DNA of 64,000 nt, taken from positions 62,001 to 126,000 of the forward strand of contig NZ_QICS01000012.1 in the NCBI RefSeq assembly GCF_003201285.1, written 5' to 3'. The position numbers and the translations under genes were made by a program. Numbering within the stretch: position 1 is the first letter of the stretch; every line of letters begins with the position of its first letter. Source of the stretch: Lachnotalea glycerini (GTDB lineage Bacteria; Bacillota; Clostridia; Lachnospirales; Lachnospiraceae). The notes beneath the pieces are model-generated. The model made no database searches, was not told the DNA's origin, and saw nothing but the letters and a program-made list of their open reading frames with translations. Positions 28,004 through 37,398 of the stretch are shown here, piece by piece.

Positions 28004-28491
28004 AAAGAAAAAATATGCAAGATGAAAGAATTTTAGAACAGCGACGTAAAGTAAGTAGCGAGGTAGATGGTATTTTAATGATAGTACTTCTAGTATCAAT
28101 ATTAGTACAACAATTTTATCTAAATGCTTCGTTTAAACAATATGCTGTTGAATTTATTTGTTTTTTTGGAATGTCCATTTACAAGTTAGTGCGATACATG
28201 ACATTGGGACTTGATATTAACAGCGTAGGAAAACGTGCAAAATTCATGCCTTTAATCATTAGCTTAGTAGGTGGAATTACCGTAACGGTAATTAATGGAA
28301 TTTTAAACTACACAAGATACGCAGAACACTATATAGAGGATGGTATAGGTTATTTCATTGCAGTATTAGCAGTTACATTTATTAGTGCAACAGTTTTTTG
28401 TTTTATTGTAACGTCGTTTTTTTATCATCTGAATAAGATAAAGCAAGATAAAATTCAAAAGCGGTTGGATGAGGATGAGGAAAACCAATAG
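28000..28491 (+). CDS. Membrane protein coupled to HTH regulator (DUF6773-like)
   Basis: The 163-residue protein has a charged N-terminus and four predicted membrane helices (about 23-43, 50-68, 83-103 and 118-140), then a charged C-terminal tail rich in Lys, Asp and Glu. It resembles the DUF6773 family of small Firmicute membrane proteins; no enzymatic motif is visible. ATG 28000 overlaps the stop of the HTH gene and has GGGAGGA 6 bp upstream, inside that gene. Function is unknown; the pairing suggests a membrane partner or target of the regulator. Confidence 0.7.
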   Translation: MKRKNMQDERILEQRRKVSSEVDGILMIVLLVSILVQQFYLNASFKQYAVEFICFFGMSIYKLVRYMTLGLDINSVGKRAKFMPLIISLVGGITVTVINGILNYTRYAEHYIEDGIGYFIAVLAVTFISATVFCFIVTSFFYHLNKIKQDKIQKRLDEDEENQ

Positions 28492-29100
28492 CATAATAGC
28501 GTCCTAACTATCAGACGGTTGACAAGGAGATAATATGTGGTCAGTTTGATATTCGAAAAATATCTTATTTAATGGGGCTCAAGAGATTTGGGAGTTTTGA
28601 AATGTGTTTCATTTCGTTGGATAATGAAACACAGAACCGTTTGATCGTAGCATCATTTTATTAAGTTAGTAATGTAGTTGATTTATAAATTAAGCAGATA
28701 ATAAAGTATTTAAAAAAAACAATCAAAAAGATTGACAAAGTATAAAATATACAAGATGCACAAAGTATAAAATTTTGAAGAAAAATTATTAAAAAAAAGG
28801 TACTTTGTCAGATAAAGTTATCCACAGCTAAAAATACGATAAATACGAAAAAATGGAGTTATACACTAAGTTATCCACATTATCCACATAAAATACATGT
28901 GGAAATAGTAAAAACTTGAAGTAAAATAAAAACAAATGTTTTGTGAAAGTATAATAAATCGTATTTTACTATCAAAAAAAGGAAAAAAGGTATTGACTTT
29001 TATATCGTCAAAATATAACAAGAAGAAATTGAAAATGTTAGAGAGTTGTCAAAAAATTAAGAGAATATTTTAAAAAAATGTGAAACAAAATGTTAAGCTA
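28492..29100. other. Long AT-rich intergenic region with inverted repeat and DnaA boxes
   Basis: About 600 bp without a convincing gene. It contains an 11-bp perfect inverted repeat (TGTGTTTCATT 28603-28613 with AATGAAACACA 28623-28633, no T run), a doubtful 30-codon frame (ATG 28572 to stop 28664) that overlaps it, and a cluster of three perfect DnaA boxes at 28818-28888. The rest is A-rich, with runs of A that could be bent or easily melted. Confidence 0.5.
28818..28888 (+). promoter_or_regulatory. Cluster of three perfect DnaA boxes
   Basis: TTATCCACA, the consensus DnaA 9-mer, occurs three times in the same orientation at 28818-28826, 28871-28879 and 28880-28888, the last two directly abutting. 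No dnaA or dnaN gene is nearby, so this is more likely a DnaA-titration or DnaA-regulated site than the main origin. Confidence 0.6.
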
Positions 29101-29128
29101 TTGTAAAATAACTCAGATGTGATATAAT
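29101..29128 (+). promoter_or_regulatory. Predicted hpf promoter
   Basis: TTGTAA (29101-29106) and consensus TATAAT (29123-29128) are 16 bp apart, about 60 bp before the hpf start. Confidence 0.6.
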
Positions 29129-29189
29129 TACATTACGATATTAGATGTAAGGTAATATTGTAATACAAACAGTAAAGGAGTGGGACATC

Positions 29190-29717
29190 ATGCGTTATAA
29201 TATTGTGGGCAGAAATATTGATGTAACAGAAGGTTTAAGAAGTGCAATTCATGAAAAGTTGGGAAAATTAGAAAAGTATTTTACTCCGGAGACTGAAGTT
29301 CATGTAACTTTAAGCGTTGAGAAAGAAAGACAGAAGATAGAAGTAACAATTCCAGTGAAAGGAAGCATAATCCGCTCTGAGCAAGTTAGCAATGATATGT
29401 ACGTATCAGTTGATCTTGTAGAAGAAATTATAGAAAGACAATTAAAGAAATACAAAAATAAAATTATTGATAAGAAGCATGGTGATTTGAATTTTAGACA
29501 AGAGTTTATAGATAAAGAATATGAAGACAATGAAGAAGTCAAAATTATAAGAACCAAGAAGTTTGGAATTAAGCCAATGTATCCGGAAGATGCATGTGTA
29601 CAGATGGAATTGTTAGGACATAACTTTTTCGTATTTCGAAATGCAGAAAATGATGAAGTATGTGTCGTTTATAAAAGAAAGAGTAATACTTATGGTTTGA
29701 TTGAACCAGAATGTTAA
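29190..29717 (+). CDS. hpf: Ribosome hibernation promoting factor, long form
   Basis: The 175-residue protein is the long form of HPF, which dimerises 70S ribosomes into inactive 100S particles when growth stops. The N-terminal HPF/RaiA domain (residues 1-about 100) starts MRYNIVGRNIDVTEGLR and has the basic helix KKYKNKIIDKKHG; the C-terminal dimerisation domain (about 118-172) holds RTKKFGIKPMYPEDACVQME and LGHNFFVFRNAEN. Length is normal. ATG follows AAAGGAGTG. A terminator separates it from secA, the neighbour found in many Firmicutes. Confidence 0.96.
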   Translation: MRYNIVGRNIDVTEGLRSAIHEKLGKLEKYFTPETEVHVTLSVEKERQKIEVTIPVKGSIIRSEQVSNDMYVSVDLVEEIIERQLKKYKNKIIDKKHGDLNFRQEFIDKEYEDNEEVKIIRTKKFGIKPMYPEDACVQMELLGHNFFVFRNAENDEVCVVYKRKSNTYGLIEPEC

Positions 29718-29724
29718 GGAAAGT

Positions 29725-29750
29725 CCTGTCAGGAAACTGGCAGGTTTTTT
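29725..29750 (+). terminator. Terminator between hpf and secA
   Basis: CCTGTCA pairs with TGGCAGG (one G-T pair) and is followed by six T residues. Confidence 0.8.
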
Positions 29751-29850
29751 ATTTCATAGGGAAGACCTTGTTATGGTACACAATTACGTGTTTGAAATGT
29801 ATAAGAAAAACCACAAAAAAAATCAACTTGTTAATGATATTAGACGAATT

Positions 29851-29882
29851 ATGTACAGAGTATGTACAGAGTGTGTACATGT
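29851..29882. repeat. TGTACA-containing 11-bp tandem repeats upstream of secA promoter
   Basis: ATGTACAGAGT occurs twice in tandem (29851-29861 and 29862-29872), followed by a third degenerate copy with GTGTACATG. The one-helical-turn spacing places three TGTACA motifs on the same DNA face just before the secA -35 box. Confidence 0.6.
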
Positions 29883-29892
29883 TAGAAATTGG

Positions 29893-29921
29893 TTGAATAA
29901 TGGCATACTTAGTGTTACAAT
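29893..29921 (+). promoter_or_regulatory. Predicted secA promoter
   Basis: TTGAAT (29893-29898) and TACAAT (29916-29921) are 17 bp apart and lie 63 bp before secA. Confidence 0.55.
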
Positions 29922-29983
29922 ACTCATTAAGAGAATTTTAATAAGTACAAATCAAAGAAAATTAGCTAATAGGAGTAAAATAA

Positions 29984-32548
29984 ATGGGACTTTTTCAAAA
30001 AGTATTTGGAACGCACAGTCAAAGAGAATTAAAATTGGTTTATCCGATTGTGGATAAAATAGAGGCATTAAAGCCAACAATGGAAGCTCTGACTGATGAA
30101 CAGTTAAGAGATAAGACGAAAGAATATAAGAAGAGAGTTGCTGACGGAGAATCATTAGATAGTATTTTGCCTGAAGCTTATGCTACAGTTAGAGAAGCAG
30201 CTAAGAGAGTGCTTAAAATGGAGCATTATAGAGTACAGCTAATCGGTGGTGTGATTCTACATCAAGGAAGAATTGCAGAGATGAAGACTGGCGAAGGTAA
30301 AACTTTGGTATCCACCTTACCAGCTTATTTAAATGCGCTGACAGGTAAAGGAGTACATGTCGTTACGGTAAATGATTATCTGGCACATCGTGATGCAGAG
30401 TGGATGGGACAAGTTCACGAATTTTTAGGATTAACGGTAGGTACGGTTCTTAATGCTATGGACAACAATGAAAGACGTACTGCTTATGCTTGCGATATCA
30501 CATATGTAACAAATAACGAGCTTGGATTTGATTATCTGAGAGATAACATGGTTATTTATAAAGAACAACTGGTAATGAGAGAGTTAAATTATGCGATTAT
30601 TGACGAGGTGGATTCCGTTTTAATTGATGAGGCCAGAACTCCATTGATTATTTCTGGTCAAAGTGGAAAATCCACCAAGCTTTATGAGGCTTGTGATATA
30701 TTAGCCAGACAGTTAAAACGTGGTGAAGCAAGTGCCGAATTTTCTAAAATGGCTGCAATAATGGGCGAAGAGATTGAAGAAACAGGTGACTTTATTGTTA
30801 ATGAAAAGGATAAAGTTGTAAACCTGACCGAAGAAGGTGTTGGCAAAGTAGAGAAATTCTTCAGTATTGATAATCTTGCAGATGCAGATAATCTTGAAAT
30901 TCAGCACAATATTATATTAGCACTGCGTGCACATAACTTAATGTTTAGAGATCAGGATTATGTTGTAAAAGATGATCAAGTACTTATTGTAGATGAATTT
31001 ACCGGACGTATTATGCCAGGAAGAAGATATTCAGACGGACTTCATCAGGCAATTGAAGCGAAAGAGCATGTTAAAGTAAAGAGGGAAAGTAAGACCTTGG
31101 CCAATATTACGTTCCAGAATTTCTTTAATAAATATGTAAAGAAATGTGGTATGACAGGTACCGCTTTAACGGAAGAAAAGGAATTTAGAGATATTTATGG
31201 AATGGACGTTATTGAAATTCCTACAAATCAACCGATTGCAAGAGATGATAGGCAGGATGCGGTTTATAAGACGAAACAAGAAAAGCTGTATGCAGTAATT
31301 CATGAAATAAAAGAATCCTACGAAAAAGGACAGCCGGTGCTTGTTGGTACAATAACAATAGAAGCGTCTGAAGAAGTAAGTGCCCTTTTGAAAAAACAAG
31401 GAATTCCACATAAGGTATTAAATGCCAAATTTCATGAGTTAGAGGCCGAAATTGTAGCAGAAGCAGGTGTTCATAAGGCAGTTACAATTGCTACGAATAT
31501 GGCAGGTCGTGGTACGGATATCAAGCTTGACGAAGAAGCAAAGGCAGCAGGTGGATTAAAGATAATCGGAACGGAAAGGCATGAATCAAGACGTATTGAT
31601 AATCAGTTAAGAGGTCGTGCAGGTCGTCAGGGAGATCAAGGTGAGTCCAGATTTTTTATTTCGTTAGAAGATGATTTGATGAGATTATTTGGTTCTGAGC
31701 GTCTTATGAATATGTTTACAACGCTTGGAGTTCCGGAGAATGAACAGATTGAACATAAGATGCTATCCAATGCGATAGAAAAAGCGCAGATGAAGATAGA
31801 AAGCAATAATTTTGGTATCAGAAAGAATTTGCTTGAATATGATCAGGTTATGAATGAACAGCGCGAGATTATTTATGCTGAAAGACGAAGAGTGTTAGAC
31901 GGAGAAAGTATGCGTGACGTTATCTATAAAATGGTAACGGATACGGTAGAAAGTGCAGCCGATATTGTAGTTGGAGATGACAGCATATCTGAGGATTGGA
32001 ACTTAACCGAGCTTAACTCCTTATTGATACCAATTATTCCGATACAGGAGATTACACCGGATAAAGTGAAAGATATTAAGAAAAATGAGTTAAAGCATAT
32101 GCTAAAGGAAAATGCAGTTAAGCTTTATGAAGAAAAAGAAGCTGAATTTCCAGAAGCGGAGACACTACGTGAGCTAGAGCGAGTGATTCTTCTTAAAATT
32201 ATAGATAAAAAATGGATGGATCATATTGACGATATGGATCAACTTCGTCAAGGAATTGGTTTACAAGCGTATGGACAAAGAGATCCGCTGGTAGAATATA
32301 AACTCAATGGCTATGAGATGTTTGATGCAATGACAGCAAATATACGAGAGGATACGGTCAGACTTTTAATGCATGTTCGTATTGAACAAAAGGTTGAAAG
32401 AGAACAGGTTGCTAAGGTAACAGGGACAAATAAGGATGATACAGTTGCAAAGGCTCCGGTACGTCGTGAAAATACAAAGGTTTACCCAAATGATCCATGT
32501 CCTTGTGGAAGCGGTAAAAAGTATAAACAATGCTGTGGCAGAGCATAA
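29984..32548 (+). CDS. secA: Preprotein translocase motor SecA
   Basis: The 854-residue ATPase drives proteins through SecYEG. The Walker A site is GEGKT with Lys106, Walker B is DEVD (207-210), and the second nucleotide-binding domain has [16 protein letters not shown] and [16 protein letters not shown]. The helical scaffold region with [19 protein letters not shown] follows. The C-terminal zinc finger [14 protein letters not shown], which binds SecB-like clients or ribosomes, is intact. Length is typical for Firmicutes. GGAG-like AATAGGAGT precedes the ATG. prfB follows 30 bp later, the usual clostridial order secA-prfB. Confidence 0.98.
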   Translation: MGLFQKVFGTHSQRELKLVYPIVDKIEALKPTMEALTDEQLRDKTKEYKKRVADGESLDSILPEAYATVREAAKRVLKMEHYRVQLIGGVILHQGRIAEMKTGEGKTLVSTLPAYLNALTGKGVHVVTVNDYLAHRDAEWMGQVHEFLGLTVGTVLNAMDNNERRTAYACDITYVTNNELGFDYLRDNMVIYKEQLVMRELNYAIIDEVDSVLIDEARTPLIISGQSGKSTKLYEACDILARQLKRGEASAEFSKMAAIMGEEIEETGDFIVNEKDKVVNLTEEGVGKVEKFFSIDNLADADNLEIQHNIILALRAHNLMFRDQDYVVKDDQVLIVDEFTGRIMPGRRYSDGLHQAIEAKEHVKVKRESKTLANITFQNFFNKYVKKCGMTGTALTEEKEFRDIYGMDVIEIPTNQPIARDDRQDAVYKTKQEKLYAVIHEIKESYEKGQPVLVGTITIEASEEVSALLKKQGIPHKVLNAKFHELEAEIVAEAGVHKAVTIATNMAGRGTDIKLDEEAKAAGGLKIIGTERHESRRIDNQLRGRAGRQGDQGESRFFISLEDDLMRLFGSERLMNMFTTLGVPENEQIEHKMLSNAIEKAQMKIESNNFGIRKNLLEYDQVMNEQREIIYAERRRVLDGESMRDVIYKMVTDTVESAADIVVGDDSISEDWNLTELNSLLIPIIPIQEITPDKVKDIKKNELKHMLKENAVKLYEEKEAEFPEAETLRELERVILLKIIDKKWMDHIDDMDQLRQGIGLQAYGQRDPLVEYKLNGYEMFDAMTANIREDTVRLLMHVRIEQKVEREQVAKVTGTNKDDTVAKAPVRRENTKVYPNDPCPCGSGKKYKQCCGRA

Positions 32549-32578
32549 TATAAAATCAGTATGAAGAAAGAAGGGAAG

Positions 32579-33704
32579 ATGTTGGTAGAACTTGATCAAT
32601 TTAAAGTTACGCTTAACACCTATGTAGAAGGATTAATAGAAGTAAGGGATTCACTTTGAATTAGATAGAAAAGAAAAGAGAATCGAAGAATTAGAAAAAG
32701 ATATGGAAGCCTCTAGTTACTGGGATAACACTGAAAAGTCTCAAGCTGGAATGAAAGAATTAAAGGTACTAAAAGACGATATTGAGGATTACAATGAATT
32801 AAAAAATACCTTTGAAGAGATTGAAACATTAATTGAAATGGGATATGAGGAAAATGATGAGTCTCTCATCCCAGAGATCGATGAGCTTCTTAGTCAATTT
32901 ATTAATAAGCTGGATGGAGTAAGAATCCGAACACTATTATCAGGAGAATATGATAAAGATAATGCAATTGTCACTCTTCATGCAGGGGCTGGAGGAACAG
33001 AGGCCTGTGACTGGGTGAGCATGTTGTATAGAATGTATAGTAAATGGGTGGATTCAAAAGGATTTACTCAGGAGGTACTTGATTATTTAGATGGCGATGA
33101 GGCTGGAATTAAGTCAATTACCTTTCAGGTAAATGGAGAGAATGCTTTTGGCTATTTAAAGAGTGAAAAGGGTGTACATCGATTGGTTCGTATATCACCG
33201 TTTAATGCAGCAGGTAAAAGGCAGACTTCGTTTGCTTCCTGTGATATCATGCCGGATATAGAGGAAGATTTAGGAATTGAAATTAATGAGGACGATTTAC
33301 GTATTGACACGTATCGTTCAAGCGGAGCAGGCGGTCAGCATATTAATAAGACATCATCTGCAATAAGGATTACACATATTCCTACCTCAGTTGTAGTACA
33401 ATGCCAAAATGAGCGTTCTCAGCATAGTAACAAAGATAAAGCTATGCAAATGTTAAAGGCAAAATTATATCTATTAAAGCAGCAAGAGAATGCTGATAAA
33501 ATATCAGATATTCGAGGCGAGGTAAAAGAGATTGGTTGGGGCAATCAGATACGCTCCTATGTTATGCAACCTTATACAATGGTCAAAGATCATAGAACCA
33601 ATGTTGAGTCGGGAAATGTTGACAGCGTAATGAATGGCAATATAGATTCTTTCATTAATGGTTATTTAAAATGGAACAGCATGAATTGGAATAAGGAGGA
33701 TTAA
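32579..33704 (+). CDS. prfB: Peptide chain release factor 2, with programmed +1 frameshift
   Basis: RF2 releases proteins at UGA and UAA codons. The gene begins at ATG 32579 and reads 26 codons (ending EVRDSL) to an in-frame TGA at 32657-32659. Shifting +1 at CTT-TGA (32654-32659) continues as ELDRKEKRIEELEKDME and on through the main frame, giving 374 residues in total. An internal SD-like AGGG lies 5 nt before the slip codon, the same geometry as in E. coli prfB. The GGQ loop is present as SGAGGQHINKTSSA, and the recognition-domain serine region is intact. A gene finder ignoring the shift would call only 32703-33704. AAGAAGGGAAG precedes the true start. Confidence 0.95.
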
Positions 33705-33705
33705 A

Positions 33706-34170
33706 ATGGAAGACATTAAACCAATTATATTCAAATTGAACAATGAAGAGTATGGTATAGACATATCTTTAGTAAACGCGATAGAACCGGCACAGCATAC
33801 TGTAAGAATACCAAATGCACCAAATCATATCAAAGGAATTATAAATCTAAGAGGTGAAATTATCCCGGTATTTAGCCTGAGAAGTAAATTTAATTTACCG
33901 GAGGCACAAGAGGATAATATAGAGAGAAAAATTATAGTAACAAATATAAAAAAAATGCCTATAGCGCTAGAAGTAGATATGGTTAGTGAAATACAAAGCA
34001 TTGATAAAATGAATATTACTGATGTTCCGCCAATTGTAAAATCTTATGATACCTTATATATTAAATCAATTGCGAAGGTAGATAGTAACATTGTTATTAT
34101 ACTCAACACAGAGAAGCTTATGTCAGATGAAGAACAGGACAATATAGCAGTATTTATGGAAAACCAATAA
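33706..34170 (+). CDS. cheW: CheW-type chemotaxis coupling protein
   Basis: The 154-residue protein consists of one CheW domain, which bridges chemoreceptors and the kinase CheA. Markers are FKLNNEEYGIDISLVNAIE at the start, and IKGIINLRGEIIPVFSLRSKF (about 43-63), the conserved receptor-binding turn. The ATG overlaps the end region of prfB by one base gap, with AAGGAGG located inside the prfB 3' end, so its translation is coupled to a housekeeping gene rather than to a che operon. Two chemoreceptors are encoded elsewhere in the window. A terminator follows. Confidence 0.93.
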   Translation: MEDIKPIIFKLNNEEYGIDISLVNAIEPAQHTVRIPNAPNHIKGIINLRGEIIPVFSLRSKFNLPEAQEDNIERKIIVTNIKKMPIALEVDMVSEIQSIDKMNITDVPPIVKSYDTLYIKSIAKVDSNIVIILNTEKLMSDEEQDNIAVFMENQ

Positions 34171-34171
34171 A

Positions 34172-34214
34172 ACAATAAAAAGGGCAGGCGCTGTATACCT
34201 GTCCTTTTTATTGT
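34172..34214. terminator. Bidirectional-looking terminator after cheW
   Basis: ACAATAAAAAGGGCAGG pairs with CCTGTCCTTTTTATTGT (one G-T pair), a 17-bp stem with a short loop and T-rich 3' arm. Confidence 0.85.
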
Positions 34215-34319
34215 AAGATGTTTAAAAAGAAATGAGTAAATACTACATAATTCTAGAATAGCAAAATAATAGAAATGTGTTTAATTTGATGTGCAAAAAC
34301 AATTATAAAACAAAAACGG

Positions 34320-34348
34320 TTGCATAGAACTAACAATTGTGTTAATAT
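34320..34348 (+). promoter_or_regulatory. Predicted promoter of the threonine-pathway operon
   Basis: TTGCAT (34320-34325) and TAATAT (34343-34348) are 17 bp apart, about 53 bp before the ACT-domain gene. Confidence 0.45.
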
Positions 34349-34400
34349 CTTTGTTGAGAATACAAATGTTTTTCGTGTGCAAACAAAGAGGAAGGATTGT

Positions 34401-34844
34401 ATGGTAGAAAGAGAAAAATATTATGTAGTAAAACAAAAAGCTGTTCCAGAGGTTTTGCTCAAAGTAGTAGAGGCTAAGAGATTATTGGATGCTGAGAAAG
34501 TTATGACAGTTCAGGAGGCCACAGAAAAAGTAGGAATAAGCCGAAGTTCTTTTTATAAATATAAGGACGATATTTTTCCGTATCATGAAAATACAAAAGG
34601 AAAGACAATGACATTTGTAATTCAGCTTGATGATATTCCTGGACTTTTATCTGAGGTATTAGCAAGCATTGCTGAGTATAGCGGGAATGTATTAACCATC
34701 CATCAAACGATCCCTATTAATGGCATAGCAACATTAACATTAAGTGTTGACATATTGCCAGAATCAGGTGATGTAACTAAAATGATTGAAAACATAGAAG
34801 AAATAAGAGGAATTCATTATTTAAAAATATTAGCTAAGGAGTGA
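34401..34844 (+). CDS. pheB: ACT domain protein, PheB/UPF0735 family
   Basis: The 147-residue protein has an N-terminal helix-turn-helix-like segment (VQEATEKVGISRSSFYKYKD, about 36-55) and a C-terminal ACT domain (about 68-145; FVIQLDDIPGLLSEVLASIA), a fold that binds amino acids. This is the UPF0735/PheB family, named after a Bacillus gene next to pheA. Here it precedes homoserine dehydrogenase by 4 bp, so it may sense an aspartate-family amino acid and regulate the pathway; that is inference. I start at ATG 34401, after AGAGGAAGG; a longer frame from 34320 would run through the promoter. Confidence 0.88.
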   Translation: MVEREKYYVVKQKAVPEVLLKVVEAKRLLDAEKVMTVQEATEKVGISRSSFYKYKDDIFPYHENTKGKTMTFVIQLDDIPGLLSEVLASIAEYSGNVLTIHQTIPINGIATLTLSVDILPESGDVTKMIENIEEIRGIHYLKILAKE

Positions 34845-34848
34845 CAAG

Positions 34849-36066
34849 ATGATAAATATAGGAATATTAGGATATGGCACAGTAGGTTCAGGTGTTGTAG
34901 AGGTATTAAACACGAATCAGGAGAGTATTAACAAACGTGCAAACGAGGAAATTAATATTAAATATGTTTTAGACTTAAGAGATTTTCCGGGTGACCCAAT
35001 ACAAAATAAAATTGTTCATGACTTCGACAAAATTATTAAGGATGAGGAAATTAAAATTATTGTAGAAGTTATGGGAGGTGTTGAACCTGCTTATACTTTT
35101 GTAAAAAATGCACTTTTGGCAGGTAAAAGTGTATGTACCTCTAACAAAGAGTTGGTTGCAAAGCACGGTTGTGAGCTTCTTCAAATAGCAAGAGAAAAAA
35201 ATATTAATTTCTTATTTGAGGCGAGTGTAGGGGGTGGAATCCCTATTATCAGACCATTAAATTCTTCCTTAACGGCAGATGAAATCGATGAAATTACGGG
35301 AATTTTAAATGGAACAACAAACTACATATTAAGTAAGATGGCTCATGAGGGGCTTGATTTTGACACAGTGCTTAAGGATGCGCAAGATAAGGGCTTTGCC
35401 GAAAGGCACCCTGAAGCAGATATAGAAGGTTACGATGCTTGCAGGAAAATAGCAATCCTTTCTTCTCTGGCATTTGGCAATCAGGTGGATTATGAAGATA
35501 TTTATACAGAGGGCATTACAAAAATAACGGCAGAGGATATTAAATATGCAAATCAGATGGGAAGGGCAATCAAACTTTTGGCATCCAGCAAAAGAGTAGG
35601 AGATAGCTTTTATGCTATGGTTGCCCCATTCATGATAAGTTCGGAGCACCCATTATTTAGTGTAAATAATGTATTCAATGGAATATTTGCACATGGTAAT
35701 GTTCTTGGAGATGTAATGTTCTATGGAAGTGGAGCGGGTAAACTTCCGACGGCTAGTGCAGTAGTTGCCGATGTAGTTGATGCAGCAAAGCATTTGAATC
35801 GAAACATTATGCAGTTATGGAGTAATAAAAAGCTTGAATTGGCAGATATCAGATCCTCCAAAACCAGATTCTTTGTACGTGTTAGTGGTAATGAAAATGT
35901 ACAGCTAAATGTGATTGAGGGAATTTTTGGTAAGGTTGAAGTTGTTAAAGTTTCAGATCTAAAAGATGAATTTGGCTTTGTAACAGAAATTATGACAGAA
36001 GCAGATTATCAGGTAAAGGCAGAAAAATGTGAAGGAATCATAAATCGCATTCGAATAGAAGACTAG
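34849..36066 (+). CDS. hom: Homoserine dehydrogenase
   Basis: The 405-residue enzyme reduces aspartate semialdehyde to homoserine, the branch point to threonine and methionine. It has an NAD(P)-binding Rossmann motif (GILGYGTVGSGV at residues 4-15), the catalytic domain with GILNGTTNYIL and KDAQDKGFAERHPEADIEGYDACRK, which includes the catalytic Lys/Asp region, and a C-terminal ACT-type regulatory domain (about 330-400; FVRVSGNENVQLNVIEGIFG), suggesting feedback inhibition by threonine. It is co-transcribed with the ACT protein upstream and the ApgM-like gene downstream. Confidence 0.96.
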   Translation: MINIGILGYGTVGSGVVEVLNTNQESINKRANEEINIKYVLDLRDFPGDPIQNKIVHDFDKIIKDEEIKIIVEVMGGVEPAYTFVKNALLAGKSVCTSNKELVAKHGCELLQIAREKNINFLFEASVGGGIPIIRPLNSSLTADEIDEITGILNGTTNYILSKMAHEGLDFDTVLKDAQDKGFAERHPEADIEGYDACRKIAILSSLAFGNQVDYEDIYTEGITKITAEDIKYANQMGRAIKLLASSKRVGDSFYAMVAPFMISSEHPLFSVNNVFNGIFAHGNVLGDVMFYGSGAGKLPTASAVVADVVDAAKHLNRNIMQLWSNKKLELADIRSSKTRFFVRVSGNENVQLNVIEGIFGKVEVVKVSDLKDEFGFVTEIMTEADYQVKAEKCEGIINRIRIED

Positions 36067-36088
36067 TAAATTAATTGAGGTGAACGAA

Positions 36089-37291
36089 ATGAAATATATT
36101 GTTGTATTAGGTGATGGTATGGCAGATGAGCCACTTGAAGAGCTTGGCGGTAAAACTCCGCTAGAGTATGCCAACACACCCAAAATGGATGAACTTTCAA
36201 AGATGTCAGAGATAGGACTGATTAATACGATACCGCAAGGAATGAAGCCGGGTAGCGATACAGCTAATTTATCTGTATTGGGATATGACCCTAAGCTCTA
36301 TTATACGGGACGTTCTCCCCTTGAAGCGCTAAGTATTGGTGTAGACATGAAAGAAACAGATATTGCTATCCGATGTAATATAGTTACTATATCAGATGAC
36401 AATAAACCCTATGAAGAAAAAACTATTATTGATCATAGCTCAAGTGAGATTAGTACAAAAGATGCAGCAGTCTTACTAGAGGCTGTAAAAGAAGAATTGG
36501 CGAATCATGAATTTTCTTATTATTTAGGAACCAGTTATCGGCATCTTCTCATATGGGATAAAGGAGAGGTAGTAGAGCTGACTCCGCCTCATGATGTGCT
36601 AGGACAGGTAATTGGTCAGTATTTACCTCAGGATAAAGCATTAAGTGCTATGATGAAGAAGAGCTATGAAATACTTTCCAAGCATCCAATCAATATAGCA
36701 AGAAAAGAAAAAGGCTTGAATCCAGCAAATTCCATATGGTTTTGGGGAGCCGGAACAAGACCAGCGCTTTCTTCCTTTCAAGAAAAAAATCATAAAAAGG
36801 GAGCTATGATATCAGCTGTTGATTTATTAAAAGGAATTGCAGTTGGGGCTTCCATGCTTAATATTGAAGTAGAAGGTGCAAATGGAACTTTAGAAACGAA
36901 TTATGAGGGAAAAGCACTTGCAGCAATCGATGTTTTAACAAAGCAGGATTATGATTTTGTGTACATACATGTGGAAGCACCAGATGAAATGGGGCATCAA
37001 GGAAGTATTGAGAGAAAAGTAAAAGCAATCGAATATCTGGATCAAAGAGTAATAAAAAATGTAGTAGACGGATTAGATGCTAAAAAGGTAGATTATCGAA
37101 TGATTGTTCTTCCAGATCATCCTACACCAATTTGTGTCAGAACCCATACTAGCGATCCAGTGCCATATATGCTGTATGATAGTACCAATATACAGAATCA
37201 TACATGGAATTATAATGAGGCAGAAGCCAAAAAAAGTGGCAATTACATAGAAAATGGCCATAAAACCATAGACTATTTATTTAGCAAATAG
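36089..37291 (+). CDS. ApgM-like phosphoglycerate mutase family protein, probable homoserine kinase (ThrB2)
   Basis: The 400-residue protein belongs to the alkaline-phosphatase superfamily, cofactor-independent phosphoglycerate mutase archaeal type. The N-terminal metal-binding VVLGDGMADEPL, the PGSDTANLSVLGYDP motif with the catalytic Ser, and C-terminal HVEAPDEMGHQG and LPDHPTPICVRTHTSDPV with metal-binding His/Asp are all present. Comparative-genomic work has proposed that members next to homoserine dehydrogenase replace the missing homoserine kinase ThrB. The position here, directly after hom with no thrB nearby, fits that. I start at ATG 36089 after TTGAGGTGA; the GTG at 36080 overlaps this ribosome site. 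Phosphoglycerate mutase activity remains possible. Confidence 0.85.
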   Translation: MKYIVVLGDGMADEPLEELGGKTPLEYANTPKMDELSKMSEIGLINTIPQGMKPGSDTANLSVLGYDPKLYYTGRSPLEALSIGVDMKETDIAIRCNIVTISDDNKPYEEKTIIDHSSSEISTKDAAVLLEAVKEELANHEFSYYLGTSYRHLLIWDKGEVVELTPPHDVLGQVIGQYLPQDKALSAMMKKSYEILSKHPINIARKEKGLNPANSIWFWGAGTRPALSSFQEKNHKKGAMISAVDLLKGIAVGASMLNIEVEGANGTLETNYEGKALAAIDVLTKQDYDFVYIHVEAPDEMGHQGSIERKVKAIEYLDQRVIKNVVDGLDAKKVDYRMIVLPDHPTPICVRTHTSDPVPYMLYDSTNIQNHTWNYNEAEAKKSGNYIENGHKTIDYLFSK

Positions 37292-37303
37292 CATTTATAT
37301 TTA

Positions 37304-37345
37304 AATAACCTACTAAAATAAGCTTTATTTTGGCAGGTTATTTTT
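37304..37345. terminator. Terminator between convergent apgM-like and DUF2752 genes
   Basis: AATAACCT pairs with AGGTTATT, continued by AAAATAA/TTATTTT across an internal mismatch, followed by T residues on the plus strand; A-rich 5' flank allows use on the minus strand. Confidence 0.75.
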
Positions 37346-37398
37346 ATATAATAATTTTTCAATAATTTGTGTGAGATCAGCATGAAAACTTAAAGCTT

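Noticed and set aside
28572-28664. 30-codon frame starting MGLKRFGSFEM
   Set aside because: No ribosome site, overlaps an inverted repeat, and no recognised domain; may be a gene remnant but evidence is too thin to call.
28818-28888. Chromosomal origin of replication
   Set aside because: DnaA boxes are perfect but dnaA, dnaN, recF and an obvious unwinding element are not next to them; kept only as a finding.
29701-30057. 118-codon plus-strand frame between hpf and secA
   Set aside because: It overlaps the hpf end, the terminator, the secA promoter and the secA 5' end in another frame, has no proper ribosome site and its composition is not protein-like.
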